The notes under the pieces were generated by a model. That model was not told the origin of the DNA. It did not search any database and saw only the letters and a list, made by a program, of their open reading frames with translations. This document shows positions 43,517-48,742 of a DNA stretch of 48,742 bases, piece after piece. The stretch's first letter is position 1; each line of letters opens with the position of its first letter. The stretch spans positions 1 through 48,742 of the forward strand of contig JAEDFR010000008.1 in NCBI GenBank assembly GCA_016297945.1. The letters run 5' to 3'. The position numbers were made by a program, and so were the translations under genes. Origin of the DNA: Lachnospiraceae bacterium (GTDB lineage Bacteria; Bacillota; Clostridia; Lachnospirales; Lachnospiraceae).

Positions 43517-45754
43517 ATGAGTGAATCAATTATCAGAACAGAATATTCCGAGGTAATGGAGCAATCTTATATTGATTATGCGATGAGCGTTATTATTGCG
43601 CGAGCACTTCCGGATGTCAGAGACGGATTAAAACCGGTACAGCGCAGGACTTTATATGATATGCATGAACTCCGCATTAAATATGATGGTCCTTATCGTA
43701 AATGTGCCCGTATTGTTGGTGATACCATGGGTAAATATCATCCGCACGGAGACAGCTCCATTTATGATGCGCTTGTTGTTCTCGCTCAGGATTTTAAAAA
43801 GGGAATTCCGCTTGTTGACGGGCATGGTAATTTTGGCTCCATAGAAGGCGATTCGGCCGCTGCCATGCGTTATACGGAAGCTAGACTGGCTCAGATTACG
43901 CAGGAAGCATATCTTGCCGATCTGGACAAAGATGTGGTGGATTTTGTTCCGAATTTTGATGAAACGGAGCAGGAACCGTCTGTTTTACCGGTAAAAGTGC
44001 CCAATATTCTGATCAATGGTGCCGAAGGTATTGCCGTTGGTATGGCAACGAGTATACCGACACACAATTTATCGGAAGTTATCGACGGACTAAAAGCTTA
44101 TATGCAGGATCCGACCTTGACTACGAGACAGTTGATGAAGTACGTAAAAGGTCCGGATTTTCCGACCGGCGGAATTGTATGCAATCAGGACGAGCTTCTT
44201 TCCATATATGAAACCGGTAACGGAAAAATCAAGGTCCGTGGTAAGGTAGATGTGGAAAAAGGGAAAGGCGGTCATGTCAATATTGTCATCTCTGAAATCC
44301 CTTATACGATGATCGGGACCGGAATTTCCAAATTTTTGATGGATGTTGCCGCATTGGCAGAAACCAAGAAAACAAATGATATTGTTGATATTTCAAATCA
44401 ATCCGGCAAAGAAGGTATTCGCATTGTAATTGAATGCAAACGTGATACAGATACCGAGCAGTTTATCAATATGCTCTATAAAAAGACAAAGCTGGAAGAT
44501 ACCTTTGGTGTCAACATGTTAGCGGTTGCTAATGGCAGACCGGAGACATTGAGTCTGCAACAAATCTTTAAACATTGTGCAGATTTTCAATTTGAAGTTG
44601 CTACAAGAAAATATCAGACTCTTCTTGCAAAAGAACAGGAAAAGAGAGAAATTCAGGAAGGTCTGATAAAAGCATGTAACCTGATTGATTTGATTATTGA
44701 AATTTTACGTGGTTCAAAAGACCGTGCCATGGCTAAGGAATGTCTGGTAAATGGTGTGACGGACGGAATAAAATTCAAATCCAAAGAATCCAAAGTCATG
44801 GCAGCGCAGTTAATGTTTACCGAAAAACAGGCGAATGCCATCTTGGAAATGCGTCTTTATCGCCTGATTGGTCTGGAAATCAACGCACTCATCAAAGAAC
44901 ATGAGGATACCATGGCAAATATCTATAAATATGAGGATATTTTGTCAAGTCATTCTTCTATGATTCAGGTTTTGATTCAGGAACTGGATGAATTTAAAAA
45001 GAAATTCGGTCAAAAAAGAAAAACACAGATTACAAATGCCGAAGAAGCAGTTTATGTAGAAAAAGAACAGGAAGAAATGGATTTATATGTTTTGATGGAT
45101 CGTTTTGGATATGTTCGCTGTATCGATGAAGCTACTTATGAACGCAATAAAGAAACGGCAGAAACAGAGAACCGCTTTGTCATAAAATGTAAAAACACCG
45201 GAAAAATCTGTGTTTTCACAGCAGAAGGCCAGATGCATACCGCCAAGGTAAAAGATATTCCGATGGGAAAATTCCGCGATAAAGGTGTTGTGGTTGATAA
45301 TATCAGTAATTTTGACACCGCAAAAGAACGTATCATTTTTGTATGTTCTCAAAGTGATGTCAATTTATATCGTATCCTGTTTGTGACAAAATTATCGATG
45401 TGTAAGGTGGTTGACGGTGGTGAGTTTGATGTGGCAAAACGTACCGTTGCAGCAACAAAGCTGATGGATGATGATGAAGTTGTCAGCATTGTGCCTTTGA
45501 TTTGTCAGAGAAATATCGTGTTACAATCCAAAGAGGGATATTTCTTGAAATTTGTTATAGAAGAAATTCCGGAGAAAAAGAAAAATGCAATCGGAGTTCG
45601 CGGAATGAAACTCGGAGCTTCTGATTATATCGAAAATGTATATTATACACAAAATGCGATTGAGCAGAATATAGAATACAAAGAGAAAACGCTTGAACTT
45701 AATAAAATGAAACTTGGAAAGAGAGATTCGAAAGGTATTAAGGTTCGTGTATAA
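43517..45754 (+). CDS. Type IIA topoisomerase subunit A (GyrA/ParC family, no clear GyrA box)
   Basis: The DNA breakage-reunion subunit, 745 residues. The catalytic tyrosine is in AAMRYTEARL, preceded by the quinolone-determining stretch GKYHPHGDSSIYD with wild-type-like Ser and Asp. After the coiled-coil and tower the C-terminal beta-pinwheel (about 505-745) has degenerate blades (GYVRCIDEATY, VRGMKLGASDYI). The QRRGG[KR]G GyrA box needed for negative supercoiling is not seen; GQKRKTQI occupies that place. It is shorter than usual GyrA, so a decatenating ParC-like role is likely. Pairs with the B subunit upstream. Confidence 0.9.
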   Translation: MSESIIRTEYSEVMEQSYIDYAMSVIIARALPDVRDGLKPVQRRTLYDMHELRIKYDGPYRKCARIVGDTMGKYHPHGDSSIYDALVVLAQDFKKGIPLVDGHGNFGSIEGDSAAAMRYTEARLAQITQEAYLADLDKDVVDFVPNFDETEQEPSVLPVKVPNILINGAEGIAVGMATSIPTHNLSEVIDGLKAYMQDPTLTTRQLMKYVKGPDFPTGGIVCNQDELLSIYETGNGKIKVRGKVDVEKGKGGHVNIVISEIPYTMIGTGISKFLMDVAALAETKKTNDIVDISNQSGKEGIRIVIECKRDTDTEQFINMLYKKTKLEDTFGVNMLAVANGRPETLSLQQIFKHCADFQFEVATRKYQTLLAKEQEKREIQEGLIKACNLIDLIIEILRGSKDRAMAKECLVNGVTDGIKFKSKESKVMAAQLMFTEKQANAILEMRLYRLIGLEINALIKEHEDTMANIYKYEDILSSHSSMIQVLIQELDEFKKKFGQKRKTQITNAEEAVYVEKEQEEMDLYVLMDRFGYVRCIDEATYERNKETAETENRFVIKCKNTGKICVFTAEGQMHTAKVKDIPMGKFRDKGVVVDNISNFDTAKERIIFVCSQSDVNLYRILFVTKLSMCKVVDGGEFDVAKRTVAATKLMDDDEVVSIVPLICQRNIVLQSKEGYFLKFVIEEIPEKKKNAIGVRGMKLGASDYIENVYYTQNAIEQNIEYKEKTLELNKMKLGKRDSKGIKVRV

Positions 45755-45881
45755 TTGAAGAAGGTAATAACGGAGAATAATTCTGAAATAAATATTTTGG
45801 AGTATCATAACGGGATATATAACGGAAATAATAATGAAAATTTCATGGAAATTATTATGGAAAATATAGTGGAGATAAAAT

Positions 45882-46436
45882 ATGAGAGTAATAGCCGGAA
45901 CGGCCAGAAGTCTAAAGTTAGTCACTCCCGAAGGAACAGACACCAGACCGACTACTGACCGTATTAAGGAAACATTATTTAACATGCTGCAGTTTGATCT
46001 TCAGGATGCGTCTTTTCTGGATTTATTTGCCGGAAGCGGTGCAATCGGGATTGAGGCATTAAGCAGGGGTGCAAGCTATGCCTGTTTTGTGGATTCTTCT
46101 ACGAAAGCGGAAGAATGCATTAAAAGTAATCTGACACATACGAAGCTTATTGATAAGGCAAGTGTATATAAACAGGATGTTTTTGTCGCCTTATCAAGAA
46201 TGGAATATCAGAAAAAATTTGATTTTGTTTTTATGGATCCGCCTTATCATAAGGAATTGGAACAACGTGTTTTGGAATATCTGGGAACATCATCGGTTAT
46301 TGATTCGGATACGACAATTATTTTTGAGGCTGCACTGGATACAGATCTTTCTTTTCTTGACAGACTGCCTTATGAAGTAATGAAAATTAAACAATATAAA
46401 ACCAATATGCATGTTTTTGTAAAAAGGAGTCATTAA
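45882..46436 (+). CDS. rsmD: 16S rRNA (guanine(966)-N2)-methyltransferase RsmD
   Basis: A 184-residue SAM-dependent enzyme that methylates G966 (E. coli numbering) of 16S rRNA. It starts MRVIAGTARSLKL, has the RPTTDRIKETLFNML substrate region, SAM motif I (DLFAGSGAIGIEALSRG, 47-63) and the catalytic DPPY (119-122). RBS GTGGAGATA. coaD begins 1 bp after its stop codon, the classic rsmD-coaD arrangement. Confidence 0.96.
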   Translation: MRVIAGTARSLKLVTPEGTDTRPTTDRIKETLFNMLQFDLQDASFLDLFAGSGAIGIEALSRGASYACFVDSSTKAEECIKSNLTHTKLIDKASVYKQDVFVALSRMEYQKKFDFVFMDPPYHKELEQRVLEYLGTSSVIDSDTTIIFEAALDTDLSFLDRLPYEVMKIKQYKTNMHVFVKRSH

Positions 46437-46437
46437 A

Positions 46438-46923
46438 ATGAAGAGTGCAATTTATCCGGGGAGCTTTGATCCTGTAACGTATGGTCATTTGGATGTTATA
46501 AAGAGAGCTGCTAATATTTTTGATGAATTAACGGTTTGTGTCTCATATAATGTTATGAAGTCGTCATTGTTTTCTGTCGAAGAACGTGTTAAAATGCTAG
46601 AAGAAGCGACAAAGGATTTGCCGAATGTACGGATTGATTCGTTTAGTGGTCTGACGATTGACTATGCCAAAAAAAAGAATGTTCATGTTGTTATCCGTGG
46701 CTTAAGAGCTATTACCGACTTTGAATATGAATTGCAGATCGCACAGACAAATCATAAGCTTTCAGGCGGTGAACTGGACACCATGTTTTTGACAACAGCA
46801 TTGGAATATGCATATTTAAGTTCTTCTTCTGTTAAGGAAATTGCATATTTTCATGGCGATGTTTCGCCCTGTGTTCCCGATTTTGTGGCAAAAGAAATAT
46901 ACAAAAAATATCATGAAAAATAA
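46438..46923 (+). CDS. coaD: Phosphopantetheine adenylyltransferase
   Basis: Makes dephospho-CoA from 4'-phosphopantetheine and ATP, the penultimate CoA step. The 161-residue protein has the nucleotidyltransferase start AIYPGSFDPVTYGHLDVI with the H of the T/HxGH-type motif, VVIRGLRAITDFEYE and a YLSSSSVKEIA motif equivalent to ISSTKVR. RBS AAAAGGAG. It is coupled to rsmD and followed by a coiled-coil gene. Confidence 0.97.
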   Translation: MKSAIYPGSFDPVTYGHLDVIKRAANIFDELTVCVSYNVMKSSLFSVEERVKMLEEATKDLPNVRIDSFSGLTIDYAKKKNVHVVIRGLRAITDFEYELQIAQTNHKLSGGELDTMFLTTALEYAYLSSSSVKEIAYFHGDVSPCVPDFVAKEIYKKYHEK

Positions 46924-46948
46924 TAGAGTATTATGAAGGAGACCGGCT

Positions 46949-47539
46949 ATGAGCAGTAAAATGATGACCAGTAAAATCGAGCAGTTAATTGATGAAATCG
47001 AAGATTATATTGATAGTTGTAAACCAACTTTATTAAACAGCAATAATATCGTCGTTAATAAAGAAGAAATTGATGAATTGTTGAGAGAACTTCGTATGAC
47101 AACACCAGAGGAAATCAAACGTTGTCAGAAGATTATCAGCAATCAGGAAGCAATCTTAGAGGATGCCAAGAAAAAGGCGACTGGTCTGATTAATGATGCA
47201 ACTGCCAAAACAAACGAACTGGTGAATCAGGAAGCGGTTACACAGCAGGCATACGGTCAGGCAGAAGAAATCGTTGCTCTTGCTACGAAGCAGGCACAGG
47301 AAATTGTGGATGCAGCGACCAACGAAGCAAATCAGGTAAAAGCAGCTGCCATCCAGTATACGGACAGTCTGCTTGGCAATGTAGAAAAAATCATCAGTAC
47401 ATCTCTTGAAATCAATACTGCAAAATATGAGAGTCTGATTACTTCTTTGAATGACTGCTATAGTATTGTGACTGCTAACCGTGCGGAATTGTATCCGGCA
47501 GAACCGGTTGATACTTCTGTTTTTGACGAAGAATCATAA
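46949..47539 (+). CDS. Coiled-coil protein downstream of coaD
   Basis: A 196-residue soluble protein I cannot place in a named family. It is predicted to be almost all helical: an N-terminal segment (SKIEQLIDEIEDYIDSCK), then a long Ala/Gln/Glu coiled coil (about 65-165) with repeated EEIVALATKQAQEIVDAA-like heptads, then an acidic tail. It resembles ATP-synthase stalk or DivIVA-like coiled coils in composition only. RBS GAAGGAG. It follows coaD by 25 bp, and its transcript ends in a terminator that lies inside the convergent ylbJ gene. Confidence 0.75.
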   Translation: MSSKMMTSKIEQLIDEIEDYIDSCKPTLLNSNNIVVNKEEIDELLRELRMTTPEEIKRCQKIISNQEAILEDAKKKATGLINDATAKTNELVNQEAVTQQAYGQAEEIVALATKQAQEIVDAATNEANQVKAAAIQYTDSLLGNVEKIISTSLEINTAKYESLITSLNDCYSIVTANRAELYPAEPVDTSVFDEES

Positions 47540-47543
47540 GTTG

Positions 47544-48560
47544 TTATTTATTCTTTAAAAATATGAATAACAGAATACATGTTATGCTGCATAGGATTAT
47601 CTTATGCAGCATATATTTTTTCCTGGAAAACGGACAATCGTTTATTAAATGAAAAGTCTGCAAATGACAGGACAGCCCGTTAAAAGCCAATGCCGCATGC
47701 GCTACCACAAAAGAACCGGCTTCGGATAGATGTAGGGATTTTATGGACAGAACGCCTCCCGATATTTCCAGGATACAATAAAAAAAGGTTTCCAGTCTTT
47801 TTGCAGTATCCGGTGATATCAAGGATGGAAGATGATTGATAAAAACCAAAACAGCAGACATCAGCATATTGCAAAGGATCATATATCCGCCAAGCAAACC
47901 AATCTGGCATAAGCTTTTTACGATATTGGAATTTGTATATGTAATCAGATTTTTTAAGGATGGCCCAGACTTTCTTTTTCTATTTTTATCATTATAAATG
48001 TTATAATGCATGTCATTATGAATGTCATTTTGTCTGCAGAAATTTTCATTTTTATAAATGCTGTGTCTTAAAAGTAAACCGTATAATAAAGGTAAAACAT
48101 ATAAAACAATTATTCCGGATAGCATGAGTTTTTGAGAATAAATGCTATTGCAGATAAAAGAAAAAAAGTATGCAGGACCAAAATTGTTGCAAAAACATAA
48201 AAGATATTCGGCTTCTTTTTGTGAGATGTTTCCTTCTTTATATTCCATTGCTGCAATTTTGGCACCCATTGGAAAACCACATAAAAAGCCCATAAACAGG
48301 GTGTAGATTCCGGCATCCGAAATTTGAAAAAGAGGACGGATAACAAATTTAAATGGTTTAATGATATATCCATCCAGTTTCAAATCAATCATCAGACCTG
48401 ATAAAATCATAAACGGCAGTAAGGCCGGAAGCATATGCTGATACCAGATATTCAATCCGGTAAATGCATAGTATTTCGTATCCTGTGCATGAATGAGTAA
48501 AATCACAAAAAGAATGGTAAACATCGATGCAATTACGAAGTTTTTTATAAAATATTTCAT
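47544..48560 (-). CDS. ylbJ: Sporulation integral membrane protein YlbJ
   Basis: A 338-residue membrane protein with about eight helices and the nucleoside-recognition (Gate) pattern GLNIWYQHMLPALLPFMILSG and MGFLCGFPMGAKIAA. YlbJ is needed for spore cortex formation in Bacillus, where it follows coaD (ylbI); here it sits next to the same genes but on the opposite strand. A polar loop rich in Asn/Asp/His (about 180-200) is unusual. The ATG at 48560 is used; a GTG four codons upstream (48572) is possible, and neither has a strong ribosome site. Convergent with the coiled-coil gene, 4 bp apart. Confidence 0.88.
   Translation of the reverse strand: MKYFIKNFVIASMFTILFVILLIHAQDTKYYAFTGLNIWYQHMLPALLPFMILSGLMIDLKLDGYIIKPFKFVIRPLFQISDAGIYTLFMGFLCGFPMGAKIAAMEYKEGNISQKEAEYLLCFCNNFGPAYFFSFICNSIYSQKLMLSGIIVLYVLPLLYGLLLRHSIYKNENFCRQNDIHNDMHYNIYNDKNRKRKSGPSLKNLITYTNSNIVKSLCQIGLLGGYMILCNMLMSAVLVFINHLPSLISPDTAKRLETFFYCILEISGGVLSIKSLHLSEAGSFVVAHAALAFNGLSCHLQTFHLINDCPFSRKKYMLHKIILCSITCILLFIFLKNK
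47583..47621 (+). terminator. Terminator of the coaD-downstream gene, embedded in ylbJ coding sequence
   Basis: An exact 11-bp stem TATGCTGCATA (47583-47593)/TATGCAGCATA (47603-47613) followed by a T-run. It lies wholly within the last codons of ylbJ on the other strand. Confidence 0.8.
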
Positions 48561-48601
48561 AAAAAAGCCCACGAACTTTCAAAATAGTATATACTTAATT
48601 C

Positions 48602-48672
48602 TATGATGTAAGTGTCAAAAGTATAATTTGCGAATGTGCTTGCACAAATGAGCAAATTATATTTATTGACAC
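48602..48672. repeat. 61-bp structured palindrome with dispersed 22-bp motif, copy 2
   Basis: Nested arms: GTGTCA (48612-48617)/TGACAC (48667-48672), ATAATTTGC (48623-48631)/GCAAATTAT (48652-48660) and TGTGC/GCACA at the tip (48635-48646). The left side includes the 22-bp motif shared with 20881-20902. A further 8-bp inverted repeat (48692-48699/48712-48719) follows. No gene is visible from 48573 to the window end. Confidence 0.7.
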
Positions 48673-48742
48673 ACCGGACACCGAATACGGAATAAAATGA
48701 CGTAAATACGGCATTTTATGGTAGTATGAGGTGTGCGTGGAT

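Noticed and set aside
45755..45958. A 67-codon frame between the topoisomerase A gene and rsmD
   Set aside because: It overlaps the rsmD start out of frame, has no ribosome site and is Asn/Glu-rich low complexity.
48692..48719. ATAAAATG/CATTTTAT hairpin at the window end as a terminator
   Set aside because: AT-only 8-bp stem without a T-run; no gene ends there in the visible sequence.

Overview
The window looks like a chromosomal segment of a low-GC, spore-forming member of the Clostridia, most likely a Lachnospiraceae-type gut anaerobe. This rests on AT-rich intergenic DNA, strong purine-rich ribosome binding sites, sporulation-linked genes (ytfJ/gerW, ylbJ), the rpmB-yloU-yloV(fakA)-recG and rsmD-coaD-ylbJ gene orders familiar from Firmicutes, a MetH without its reactivation domain, and the NifU-like/GGGtGRT pair. 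No rRNA, tRNA, CRISPR, prophage or intact insertion sequence was seen. The species is inferred, not proven.

Layout. 1-5.1 kb: a c-di-GMP phosphodiesterase-type GGDEF/EAL protein (possibly cut by the window edge), an archaeal-type AAA ATPase and a topoisomerase III with an altered TOPRIM motif. 5.3-9.1 kb: a left-handed beta-helix protein and a TrpXYZ-like ABC transporter whose binding protein is separated from the permease/ATPase by a terminator and a new promoter. 9.3-12 kb: a NifU-like protein with its GGGtGRT partner, then a DUF975 membrane protein. 12.1-14.7 kb: cobalamin-dependent methionine synthase. 14.9-22.9 kb: branched-chain amino acid synthesis (ilvB, two tandem ilvN-like small subunits, ilvC, a DUF1189-like membrane protein, a LysR regulator divergent from leuC-leuD). 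23.1-29.1 kb: rhodanese, NusG-domain-II protein, Gx transporter, ruvA-ruvB, zapA and a U32 protein. 29.1-33.8 kb: a RodA/FtsW-PBP2 pair, a CheX-like protein with MshEN-like repeats, CheY and a NUDIX hydrolase. 33.9-36.3 kb: small conserved proteins, DUF2953-ytfJ, a tiny two-helix membrane protein and a coiled-coil/J-domain protein.

36.4-36.7 kb holds a 299-bp, almost wholly palindromic MITE-like element flanked by an 8-bp direct repeat. Then follow rpmB (minus strand), an Asp23 protein, fakA, recG, a gyrB/gyrA-type topoisomerase pair without a recognisable GyrA box, rsmD, coaD and a coiled-coil protein. A convergent ylbJ carries that coiled-coil gene's terminator inside its own 3' coding end. 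The window ends in a structured palindrome sharing a 22-bp core with the lysR-leuC intergenic region.

Functional links: the ilv and leu genes supply steps to valine, isoleucine and leucine; RodA/PBP2 and ZapA serve wall growth and division; RuvAB, RecG and the three topoisomerase genes handle DNA topology and recombination; the EAL protein and the MshEN-like CheX protein could be two ends of c-di-GMP signalling (inference). The most novel items are the MshEN-CheX/CheY pair, the MITE-like element, the probable leaderless NusG_II gene with phased CAAAC repeats, and the NifU-like/GGGtGRT pair of unknown function.
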